Shown: piece after piece, positions 1-5,251 of the stretch | Layout: every line of letters starts with the position of its first letter | Numbering within the stretch: the stretch's first letter is position 1 | Assembly: GCA_003518745.1 (NCBI GenBank) | Contig: DOYB01000136.1 | Location: 1-5,251, forward strand | DNA length: 5,251 nucleotides | Source of the DNA: Selenomonas sp. | Lineage (GTDB): Bacteria; Bacillota; Negativicutes; Selenomonadales; Selenomonadaceae | Direction: 5' to 3' | The notes under the pieces: generated by a model | Told to the model about the DNA's origin: nothing | Database searches by the model: none | What the model saw: the letters and a program-made list of their open reading frames with translations, nothing else | Program-made: the position numbers and the translations under genes

Positions 1-284
1 GCAGGGACGCGCTGCTGGATCTTGCCTCACGCTGCGAGGTACAGGAGGTTTCTCTTTTTGTCACGTCAGTCGTTCAGGCAGAACGTCTTGGCTCAAATAT
101 GAGCAATACCCTTAAGGTTCAGGCTGAAAATGTCCGAGAGAGGCATCGTCAGTGGGTTAAGGCCATGGCTCTTAAGGCTCCGGTCAAGATTGTGCTTCCC
201 TTGGTCGGATGTATTCTGCCTGCCATATTTATAGTGGCTCTTGGTCCTGCGCTATTCAGTGTGGCAAAGAATCTATTCAAGTAG
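1..284 (+). CDS. tadC: TadC-like Tad/Flp pilus inner-membrane platform protein (type II secretion F family), C-terminal fragment
   Basis: The reading frame is open from base 3 to the TAG stop at 282-284, giving 93 residues; the 5' part lies outside the window, so the ATG at 99 is internal. The visible part runs LLDLASRCEVQEVSLFVTSV, VVQAERLGSN, a basic stretch VRERHRQW, then KAPVKIVLPLVGCILPAIFI and a hydrophobic end. This is the typical C-terminus of the GspF/TadC fold: a cytoplasmic helical bundle containing a QAERLG-type helix, then APVK followed by the last membrane segments with the ILPAIFIVALGP pattern. In the Tad system, TadB and TadC form the inner-membrane platform that works with the TadA ATPase to assemble Flp pili. 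TadB is the main alternative, but the QAERLG...APVK...LPAIFIV...GPA ending fits TadC better. It converges with the tadG-like gene at 352-2043; tadA and tadB would be expected just upstream, outside the window. Confidence 0.85.
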   Translation, partial: RDALLDLASRCEVQEVSLFVTSVVQAERLGSNMSNTLKVQAENVRERHRQWVKAMALKAPVKIVLPLVGCILPAIFIVALGPALFSVAKNLFK

Positions 285-295
285 ATATGAATTTA

Positions 296-347
296 AAGGT
301 CCTGTGAAAAATGATCTCAATCAAGATGTCACTTTTCACAGGACCTT
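296..347. terminator. Probable bidirectional terminator between convergent tadC and tadG-like genes
   Basis: The arms at 296-310 and 333-347 are perfect 15-bp reverse complements (core GGTCCTGTGAAAA), with a 22-nt loop that can pair a little further. The hairpin starts 11 nt after the tadC stop and ends 4 nt before the last codon of the - strand gene. On the + strand it is followed by the T-rich run ATTCTTATTCTTT, and on the - strand by TTAAATTC, so the U-tract is moderate for tadC and weak for the tad-like operon. The position between two convergent stops supports a shared terminator. Confidence 0.8.
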
Positions 348-351
348 ATTC

Positions 352-2043
352 TTATTCTTTGTAAACAATATTGTTAGTGTAGTAGGTCAGGGAGTCATAG
401 ACAATCGAATATGTATCCTTGATGTACTTAACGGTATAGGAGAAGGTGTTACCCCCTGTATGGGTTGCGCCCCAGATTGGGAGGGATACCTCTCCGGAGG
501 TCAGTTTCGTCCTTGTGGAGGAAGTGCCTTTGTCGATGATGCGCGCTGCCATAACAAAGCCGTTGATTTTACCGCTTCCCGTTATGGTAACTTCGCTGAA
601 GGGAGCGTAAATGACGCCGTTGAAGTCCGCATCGAGATTTATGGTATATGGTGCGGACAGCGTAGCGCTGGTTAATCGCTCCGTGGACAGGATTCGTTCT
701 GTGCTATGCCCCCATGCCTGTTTGGGCTCTTTAACATTAGTCTTTGGAACGTCCTTAGTAGTCCGGTTCGGATCGGGACCATCGTAGGCGATGATCATGG
801 GCTTTTTCTGATAGCCCTTGACATTGATGGTGATGGGCTGGGCAAAGGTTGGGCTGCCGCCGAATTTGATGGGCTCGCTTTCAAAGCGCATATAAAGCGG
901 AGTTTTATTGTCTTCGCTGAGAACATCACTGGTGATGTTCAGCACTGTCCCGCGTACAGTCCCGGAAGAACCTATATTGGGACGATCCAGGAACAATCCC
1001 GTTATTTCTCCTTCTTTTCCTTTCTTCATCAGCGCCGCGTCCAGCGTGTAGACAAGATTTTTCAAGGGAGATACATCCGCCCAAGGGTCAGCATAGATTG
1101 GATCGGCGCGGAAGGTATCTACCAACGAAGCATTGTCGCTTTCATCGTAGGTGATGACTGATTCATTGCCGCCATTCTTATGAGGCGAAGTTATAGGATC
1201 TCTATCTTTATAGGCAATAATACGATCTCCGTTAACGAATGGTTCCTCTTTTGTGATATCCTTGACGTAGTTTTGCCAGGAATCCGTGAAATAGGCCGAT
1301 TTTCTGTAACCGAAGCCGGTAGTTCTTATATTGAAATTCATGGTTTCAGGATCGGTATTTGTGACTGTAAAGTAGTTGCCGACAATGGACTCCCAATAGT
1401 AGTTGGGAATTGTTTCCGCGATATTTTTTGCAACCTCAGGGATGAAGTCATCAATATTTTTGTCGCTTGTTTCAATATATGCCATTGCTACCGCGGTAGC
1501 CTCGGGTGTTAGGGAATCAATACCGAAAAAACGAGCGAAATATGTGGGAATCGTATCTTGCAGTCTGACAAGATAGCATACGGAATTCACGTTGTTGTTC
1601 GCGTCTCTGGAAGCCCATAGCTTTGTGGTTTCTTCATCTTTTTCTTTCAATGCGGTAAGTGAAATTTTTTGATTCTCACTGGTATTGTTGTCCACATATA
1701 TCTCCGCGCCTCGGTCTGCAAGGGCGGTGTCATCATCGGGGAACAGATGATATTCCTTTCCGTCCAGCGTAACGGTAAATGAGCCATCTTTCTTGTCTAT
1801 GTCACTTGGAAGTTCTGACAGACGGTAACTAACGGTATCGAACTGGGTTCCGCCGAATTGTGATACACCGGCCAGCGCCGCGGCATCTGCCACGTTCTGC
1901 AGATGGGACTTATTGGCATAAAGACTGCCAAGATCCAGTACGACCCCTCCCGCGAACATAAGCGCGGCCATAGAACAAGCCAACATTGCAAGGGAAGAAC
2001 CTTTTTGGTTATTTTTGAATTTTCGCTTTATTCGGTTGAACAT
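352..2043 (-). CDS. TadG-like (Tad domain) pilus-assembly protein, 563 aa, with beta-rich C-terminal module and Tyr-rich tail
   Basis: The start is ATG at 2043-2041, preceded by GGAGG at 2056-2052 with 8-nt spacing; the stop is TAA at 354-352. The frame stays open up to 2232, but that extension crosses a hairpin and lacks protein character, so I reject it. Residues 1-15 are basic and end QKG. Residues 16-38 are a single hydrophobic segment, followed by DLGSLYANKSHLQN and VADAAALAG (39-59), the hallmark of TadG-like N-terminal domains (TadE/TadG-related). Most of the protein would therefore be outside the inner membrane. IPTYFARFFG at 165-174 also occurs in the upstream paralogue. Residues 413-500 look like a beta-strand repeat module with GVIYAPFSEVTITGSGKING, resembling the DUF7305-type end of PilX/Tad proteins (recalled, not searched). 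The last 28 residues hold seven tyrosines. Only one cysteine (C156) lies in the exported part. The probable role is a Tad pilus accessory or envelope-exposed component; the exact function is unknown. Confidence 0.85.
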   Translation of the reverse strand: MFNRIKRKFKNNQKGSSLAMLACSMAALMFAGGVVLDLGSLYANKSHLQNVADAAALAGVSQFGGTQFDTVSYRLSELPSDIDKKDGSFTVTLDGKEYHLFPDDDTALADRGAEIYVDNNTSENQKISLTALKEKDEETTKLWASRDANNNVNSVCYLVRLQDTIPTYFARFFGIDSLTPEATAVAMAYIETSDKNIDDFIPEVAKNIAETIPNYYWESIVGNYFTVTNTDPETMNFNIRTTGFGYRKSAYFTDSWQNYVKDITKEEPFVNGDRIIAYKDRDPITSPHKNGGNESVITYDESDNASLVDTFRADPIYADPWADVSPLKNLVYTLDAALMKKGKEGEITGLFLDRPNIGSSGTVRGTVLNITSDVLSEDNKTPLYMRFESEPIKFGGSPTFAQPITINVKGYQKKPMIIAYDGPDPNRTTKDVPKTNVKEPKQAWGHSTERILSTERLTSATLSAPYTINLDADFNGVIYAPFSEVTITGSGKINGFVMAARIIDKGTSSTRTKLTSGEVSLPIWGATHTGGNTFSYTVKYIKDTYSIVYDSLTYYTNNIVYKE

Positions 2044-2051
2044 CTTTCTTT

Positions 2052-2056
2052 CCTCC
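2052..2056 (-). promoter_or_regulatory. Ribosome-binding site that fixes the start of the 563-aa TadG-like gene
   Basis: The - strand reads CGGAGGAAAGAAAGATG, a strong GGAGG Shine-Dalgarno core 8 nt before the ATG at 2043. It makes this Met the start, rather than the upstream in-frame Met at 2232, and gives a protein whose N-terminus matches the Tad domain boundary. Confidence 0.85.
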
Positions 2057-2057
2057 G

Positions 2058-2088
2058 AAAATCTATGATAATAATTAGATTTTATCAT
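2058..2088 (-). promoter_or_regulatory. Interleaved AT-rich inverted repeats next to the RBS (possible operator or alternative leader hairpins)
   Basis: Two 7-bp inverted repeats overlap here. AAAATCT at 2058-2064 pairs with AGATTTT at 2077-2083, and ATGATAA at 2065-2071 pairs with TTATCAT at 2082-2088. Because they share bases and are interleaved, both stems cannot form fully at once. They abut the Shine-Dalgarno site at 2052-2056 and overlap the candidate -10 at 2084-2089. They could be a protein-binding site or mutually exclusive RNA stems. In such an AT-rich stretch, chance is a real alternative. Confidence 0.3.
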
Positions 2089-2112
2089 ATTAGTTAAGAA
2101 AAATCCATTTAA
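2084..2112 (-). promoter_or_regulatory. Weak candidate promoter for the 563-aa TadG-like gene
   Basis: On the - strand TATGAT (2089-2084) matches the sigma-70/sigma-A -10 consensus at five of six bases. At 17-bp spacing, the -35 position holds TTAAAT (2112-2107), only three of six matches to TTGACA. The surrounding 130 bp is AT-rich and non-coding. A promoter here would allow the second tadG-like gene to be expressed apart from the upstream genes. The weak -35 keeps this tentative. Confidence 0.3.
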
Positions 2113-2169
2113 AATTAGAAAACGTGTTCTGTTTGTATTCGTCAGTATTTGGCGCATATACATAAGGCT

Positions 2170-2231
2170 TGAAAGTATCAGAAGCCAAAAGTTTCCGGGT
2201 TTTGGAAGACTTTTGGCTTCTGATACTTTCA
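2170..2231 (-). repeat. Large intercistronic inverted repeat (23-bp perfect stem) between the two tadG-like genes
   Basis: Bases 2170-2192 and 2209-2231 are perfect reverse complements over 23 bp, including the core AAGCCAAAAG/CTTTTGGCTT. The inner bases TTCC (2193-2196) and GGAA (2204-2207) add four more pairs past one bulged base, leaving a 7-nt loop. It starts 17 nt after the stop of the 479-aa gene. Neither strand has a T-run after the stem, so it is not a standard intrinsic terminator. A role in mRNA processing or in protecting the 3' end of the upstream transcript is plausible (inference). It could also be a dispersed palindromic repeat. Confidence 0.85.
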
Positions 2232-2248
2232 TAATATGCGTGATTAGC

Positions 2249-3688
2249 TTAATCCCATGTAATACTGTCGGGGTTCACCAGATGAATCTTTGATGAAGGG
2301 GAGGCGCCTGAGCCGTTGCCGGATCCCGAACCTGAACCACTTCCGGAACCGGAGCCGGAAGAACTGCTTGATTTTCCTGTGATATTGAAGTTTTCGTATC
2401 GGAAGGTGCCTTTGCCGCCTTGCAGATTGACCGCATTGGCAATGATGGTACCGCTAAAGGTTCCTCCGTTAGCATTAATCAAAAGTCCTTCGCCGTCATC
2501 GATGTTCGGAGCATAGACAATACCGCGGAAAGTATTTCCTTCAGACATATTCATTTGAAGCTTCCCCGTACCCATGTAGACTAGAACGAGTGGGCGTTCA
2601 TTGCTGCCAGTTATGTTGAAGTTGACTTGGCTAATGCTCTCGTCAAGGTAGTAGTAGACGGGGTCGCTTTTATCCCCGGGAATCTTTCCATTAATGGTGA
2701 TGGAAGCATTTCCGTCGCCATTGTGAGCACTCCAGGCCTTGCTGCTGGATAAATCACTGGAGGTCATATCTTTCTTTCCATTGAATGCCTCATTGTTGGA
2801 ATAATTATTCACAGCTTCTGAGTTTGACCAATTACTGTTCCAGCCCACATAGTCCGGCAATCCGAGATTCTGCTTTGTATATTTTCCCAAGCCGTCTATA
2901 TCGTAAGACTCATAGATGGCCTGATGTGCGTAATCGCTCCCTTTTTTTATGGCATCATTGACAGAAAGCCCTTCGTTTCTGGCTTTTTCAGTGAAGAAAT
3001 ACGCCAAATTCGATGCCTGGGTACTGTACTGTAAATAATCGTACTTGTAGCTGTCCTTTTTGTCTTCTCCTGATCCGTCTGTAAAGGCTATTGTTCCATC
3101 GAAAGTTACGCAGTTCTTGAGCTGACCGTTCATGTTGAAATTATCTGGATTATCTATAGAGTTGACGGCATGGAAATTTCGACGGAAAATGAATAAGTCC
3201 TTGGGATTTACACTGTTATCAGTCTTTTCGGGGGTTCCGCCACCGTTGTCTGTGGATATGGAAGCAATACCGTCAACTGTAATCTCAGGACCTTCGTCCA
3301 TGAAGAATTTTATGAAGTAGGTGGGGGCATGATCCTTGAGCTGAACTCGGTAGTAGATTGTACCGTCCGCGCCATCAGTTTGTTTCGCCGCATATGAGGG
3401 TATCGCAGTGTAACCGTTTCCTAGATTGTTCCTCACATATTCTTCCGCAAACTTATCGGCTTCAGGGTGATTGTTTATGGTTTCTTCATTGTCTGCCATG
3501 GCGCGGGCACCTGCCAATGCCGCCGCGTCTGCCGCGTTTTGCAGTTCGCTTTTATGGGCGAACAGGCTGCCAAGATCAATCACGGCCGCGCTGCAGAACA
3601 TCACTGCAGCCATGCTGGCCGCTACCATTACGAAGACATCTCCCTTTTGCTTGCCTTTTATGCAGCTTAAAATTCTCTTTGCAATCAA
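2249..3688 (-). CDS. TadG-like (Tad domain) pilus-assembly protein, 479 aa, with C-terminal Gly-Ser linker and tail
   Basis: The start is TTG at 3688-3686, preceded by AAGGAG at 3704-3699 with 10-nt spacing. The in-frame TGA at 3694-3692 is the stop of the upstream gene, so no earlier start is possible, and the ATG at 3695 is out of frame. Residues 1-16 are basic and end QKG. Residues 17-39 are hydrophobic, followed by DLGSLFAHKSELQN and AADAAALAG (38-60), the TadG-like N-terminal signature. APTYFIKFFM at 121-130 matches the downstream paralogue. The central region is Asn/Ser/Asp-rich without a recognised catalytic motif. Residues 364-431 form a beta-rich module with FRGIVYAPN and FSGTIIANAV, resembling the DUF7305-type C-terminal module (recalled, not searched). 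Residues 440-466 are a Ser-Gly linker, and the protein ends KIHLVNPDSITWD. One cysteine (C193) lies in the exported part. It is probably translationally coupled to the gene upstream. The likely role is a Tad pilus/secretion accessory component exposed outside the inner membrane. Confidence 0.85.
   Translation of the reverse strand: MIAKRILSCIKGKQKGDVFVMVAASMAAVMFCSAAVIDLGSLFAHKSELQNAADAAALAGARAMADNEETINNHPEADKFAEEYVRNNLGNGYTAIPSYAAKQTDGADGTIYYRVQLKDHAPTYFIKFFMDEGPEITVDGIASISTDNGGGTPEKTDNSVNPKDLFIFRRNFHAVNSIDNPDNFNMNGQLKNCVTFDGTIAFTDGSGEDKKDSYKYDYLQYSTQASNLAYFFTEKARNEGLSVNDAIKKGSDYAHQAIYESYDIDGLGKYTKQNLGLPDYVGWNSNWSNSEAVNNYSNNEAFNGKKDMTSSDLSSSKAWSAHNGDGNASITINGKIPGDKSDPVYYYLDESISQVNFNITGSNERPLVLVYMGTGKLQMNMSEGNTFRGIVYAPNIDDGEGLLINANGGTFSGTIIANAVNLQGGKGTFRYENFNITGKSSSSSGSGSGSGSGSGSGNGSGASPSSKIHLVNPDSITWD
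2291..2371 (-). other. Ser-Gly repeat linker encoded in the 479-aa TadG-like gene
   Basis: These codons encode residues 440-466: five Ser, then alternating Gly-Ser dipeptides, then an NGSGASPSS end. Synonymous codons are mixed (TCC, AGT, TCA, TCG for Ser; GGC, GGT, GGA for Gly), so the DNA is not a clean hexamer repeat and recent slippage is unlikely. It joins the beta-rich module to a 13-residue tail that begins KIHLVNP. It is most likely a flexible tether. Confidence 0.9.
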
Positions 3689-3691
3689 ATC

Positions 3692-4324
3692 TCATTCACT
3701 CCTTACAGTTTTCTCATCTTTAGGTAGGTATAATCTGGATACCATGCTTCGGATACCGGTTTCCTCTATTACATGATCCATGCATTCATTCGCAAGGGCG
3801 CCGGCCGTGCCCCAGGGGGAGTACTCGTCGCGAAAGCTCTTTCCGTATTCCTTGCGGAATGCCTGATCGTTTGCTCTTTCATAGCCCGCAAGCTCCACAG
3901 CGGCGGTGCTGCAGATGATGTTGCCGTGATTCCAGTTGAATGATATGTAGCTGTACTGGCTGTAGCTTGTGAGCACGGGACATACGACTATATCGGCCTG
4001 AAGCTTATCCGCGAGGGGTTTCATGGCATCCCTCAGTTTCACCTTTTTGCCGGTTCTTCCCATTTCGGCTAGAACGCTTTCCAAGGCGGCTTCGCATTCG
4101 GCTTCGGGGAGATATTCCGCTACCTGCAGGGTTTTATTCAGTGGTATGTGAAGGGCGCGGTCCAGTTTGGTTTCGAGGGATGCCATAGTTTCCCTGTCGG
4201 GGATTTGGCTTGTCTGCAGTATTATGGGGATACGGGCAATCCTAGCCAAATGCTCTTCAGCGGATGCGGAGTCAGGCATGAGGCATAGGGAAAACATCAG
4301 CAGTAAAAATAGAAAACGTTTCAC
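3692..4324 (-). CDS. Small secreted protein of unknown function, 210 aa, coupled to a TadG-like gene
   Basis: The start is GTG at 4324-4322, preceded by AAAGGG at 4339-4334 (9-nt spacing); the stop is TGA at 3694-3692. Residues 1-22 are a signal peptide: MKR, a leucine-rich core, then a SASA|EE cleavage site. C14 lies within the hydrophobic core without a proper lipobox, so I read it as a soluble periplasmic protein rather than a lipoprotein. The mature part contains IARIPIILQTSQIPD, a helical stretch ETMASLETKLDRALHIPLNK, then KLQADIVVCPVLTSYSQYSY and VELAGYERAND. It ends with a helix around NECMDHVIEETG. The ADIVVCPVL...YSQY pattern recalls small periplasmic proteins I associate with Negativicutes, but I cannot assign a function. 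Mature cysteines are C77, C115, C138 and C181. The gene starts 16 nt after the yitT-like stop and ends 3 nt before the TTG of the TadG-like gene, so co-expression is very likely. Confidence 0.8.
   Translation of the reverse strand: MKRFLFLLLMFSLCLMPDSASAEEHLARIARIPIILQTSQIPDRETMASLETKLDRALHIPLNKTLQVAEYLPEAECEAALESVLAEMGRTGKKVKLRDAMKPLADKLQADIVVCPVLTSYSQYSYISFNWNHGNIICSTAAVELAGYERANDQAFRKEYGKSFRDEYSPWGTAGALANECMDHVIEETGIRSMVSRLYLPKDEKTVRSE
3699..3704 (-). promoter_or_regulatory. Ribosome-binding site inside the upstream gene, serving a TTG start
   Basis: AAGGAG lies in the last codons of the 210-aa gene, 10 nt before TTG at 3688. With the stop at 3694-3692 sitting between them, ribosomes terminating there are placed directly at the next start. 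This arrangement is typical of translational coupling and decides the unusual TTG start. Confidence 0.8.
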
Positions 4325-4340
4325 ATAATCAATCCCTTTC

Positions 4341-5251
4341 TTAGTGAATGGCTTTCTTTTTGAAACGGCCTCCTATGATATCATGGACGGCATTGATGGT
4401 GACGAAAGCATTTTCGTCTTTTTCCAGAACGATTTCCTTCAGCTTGTCAACCTCGAGCCTTGTCACTACGCAGTAAAGCACTTCTTTGCTTTCACCGGTA
4501 TATCCGCCTTGGCCGTGGAGCAGGGTTACGCCTCTGCCGAGCCGATCGTTCAGGGCTTCCGTGATTTCTTCATGCTCGTTGGTTACGATCATTACCGCGT
4601 AGGATTCATCAAGGCCCTTGATTACCACGTCTATCATCTTTGATATCACAAAGTATGCAACCAGGGAGTACATGGCTTTGTCCCAGCCATACAGCAGCCC
4701 GGCGCTTGACAGGATGAAGAGGTTGATGAACATGACCACCTCTCCCACGGAGAAGATGGATTTCCTGTCCATTATAATGGCAACGATTTCTGTCCCGTCA
4801 AGGGAACCTCCGGCGCGGATTATGAGTCCAACGCCAAGACCGTCGATAATGCCTCCGAATATGGCCGCCAAGAAGGGGTCTCCCGTTACCTTTTGAATTG
4901 GCTCAAAAACCGTAGACCATATGGATAGGAAACATATGGCGATCAAGGTCGCCATGGCAAAGTTTTTCCCAATTTGCTTATAGCCAAGGTAGAGGAAGGG
5001 TATATTCAGCAGGACTAAAAAAATTCCCACGGGAAGCCCTGTGATGGACTGCATCATAATCGAAATGCCCACGATGCCGCCGTCGATGACCTCGTTTGGG
5101 ATGAGGAACATTTCCAGTCCTACGGCTGCTATTATCGCTCCGACGAATATGGTGAGATATTTCTTGAGGTACCCCTGTTTTTTTCGGGGGGGGTGGGACT
5201 TGGTTATATTTTCTTTAACGGGTATAGCTGTTTCAGTTATTTCAACGGAAT
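4341..5251 (-). CDS. YitT family membrane protein with C-terminal DUF2179 domain, N-terminus outside the window
   Basis: The stop is TAA at 4343-4341. The frame is open through the right edge: upstream of the Met at 5111 it encodes a polar, basic segment (KSHPPRKKQGYLKK) and then YLTIFVGAIIAAVGLEMFLI, the usual first membrane helix of YitT proteins. The Met at 5111 is therefore internal, and 302 residues are visible. About five hydrophobic segments follow (fragment residues about 31-51, 57-90, 95-115, 125-147, 170-215), with the family-type GGSLDGTEIVAII at about 147-159. The C-terminal soluble domain, from about residue 215, carries RGVTLLHGQGGYTGESKEVL, the DUF2179 signature. YitT proteins are widespread in Firmicutes; transport has been proposed, but the substrate is generally unknown. 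The gene lies 16 nt upstream of the secreted-protein gene, so it probably shares its transcript; any pilus link is only positional. Confidence 0.9.
   Translation of the reverse strand, partial: SVEITETAIPVKENITKSHPPRKKQGYLKKYLTIFVGAIIAAVGLEMFLIPNEVIDGGIVGISIMMQSITGLPVGIFLVLLNIPFLYLGYKQIGKNFAMATLIAICFLSIWSTVFEPIQKVTGDPFLAAIFGGIIDGLGVGLIIRAGGSLDGTEIVAIIMDRKSIFSVGEVVMFINLFILSSAGLLYGWDKAMYSLVAYFVISKMIDVVIKGLDESYAVMIVTNEHEEITEALNDRLGRGVTLLHGQGGYTGESKEVLYCVVTRLEVDKLKEIVLEKDENAFVTINAVHDIIGGRFKKKAIH
5186..5193 (-). repeat. Homopolymeric G8 tract (C8 on the coding strand) in the yitT-like gene
   Basis: Eight consecutive G on the + strand are preceded by T7C (5178-5185). The tract encodes the Pro-Pro of the cytoplasmic segment before the first membrane helix. 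A slippage-prone run near the 5' end of a gene could switch it on and off, although this copy is in frame. A run of eight is short for a proven phase-variable site. Confidence 0.6.

Noticed and set aside
99..284. A stand-alone 61-aa small membrane protein
   Set aside because: The frame is open from base 3 and the upstream residues match the TadC C-terminal domain, so this is the end of a larger gene.
241..1512. Three + strand open frames (241-675, 706-1161, 1180-1512) opposite the second TadG-like gene
   Set aside because: They lie antisense to a well-supported gene, lack ribosome-binding sites and domain character, and one crosses the terminator hairpin.
2170..2231. The hairpin as an intrinsic terminator
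   Set aside because: The base of the stem is followed by AAGCCTTATG on the - strand and TAATATGCG on the + strand, with no T-run.
2044..2232. 63-residue N-terminal extension of the second TadG-like gene, starting from the Met at 2232
   Set aside because: It reads through the large hairpin and AT-rich leader, has no ribosome-binding site suited to it, and would put a long tail before a Tad N-terminus that is normally terminal. The ATG at 2043 has an excellent GGAGG site.
3706..3734. Perfect TATAAT on the + strand at 3729-3734
   Set aside because: It lies inside a - strand gene, has no -35 at the proper spacing (CAGTTT), and no + strand gene follows.
3358..3776. Overlapping + strand open frames opposite the N-terminus of the 479-aa gene
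   Set aside because: They are Arg/Pro/Cys/His-rich, overlap each other in different frames, and are antisense to the conserved Tad N-terminal region.
4341..5111. The Met at 5111 as the start of the yitT-like gene
   Set aside because: The frame continues upstream to the window edge and encodes most of the first membrane helix plus a basic cytoplasmic segment, so this Met is internal.

Overview
The window looks like part of a type IVc (Tad/Flp) pilus locus and its flank. Coding density is high, GC content is moderate, Shine-Dalgarno sites are strong and purine-rich, non-ATG starts (TTG, GTG) occur, and a YitT-family membrane protein is present. Together these suggest a Firmicutes-type bacterium. 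The style of the small secreted protein and the presence of Tad genes make a diderm Firmicute (Negativicutes, Selenomonas-like) my best guess. That taxonomic call is an inference from recalled protein style, not a search.

Layout. The left edge carries the 3' end of a tadC-like gene on the + strand (inner-membrane platform protein of the Tad secretion machine). All other genes lie on the - strand and converge on tadC. In their transcription order, from the right edge leftward, they are: a YitT-family membrane protein whose N-terminus runs off the right edge; a 210-aa secreted protein of unknown function (GTG start); a 479-aa TadG-like pilus-assembly protein (TTG start, 3 nt after the preceding stop); and a second, 563-aa TadG-like protein. 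A 15-bp perfect hairpin lies between the convergent tadC and tadG stops and probably terminates transcription from both sides.

The two TadG-like proteins are evident paralogues. Each has a KG-preceded hydrophobic N-terminal segment, an LQN-ADAAALAG helix, a PTYF-x-x-FF motif near residues 120-170, and a C-terminal beta-rich module with an IYAP/VYAP motif. Their extreme C-termini differ completely: one has a long Gly-Ser linker plus a short tail, the other a tyrosine-rich tail. They are separated by a 205-bp gap holding a 23-bp perfect inverted repeat just after the first stop, and AT-rich interleaved inverted repeats beside the ribosome-binding site of the second gene.

Working model (inference): the tadC-side operon builds the pilus/secretion machine, while the convergent operon supplies envelope-exposed TadG-like components and a co-translated periplasmic partner. 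The link between YitT and the pilus is only positional. I see no CRISPR array, tRNA, rRNA, insertion sequence or phage feature.
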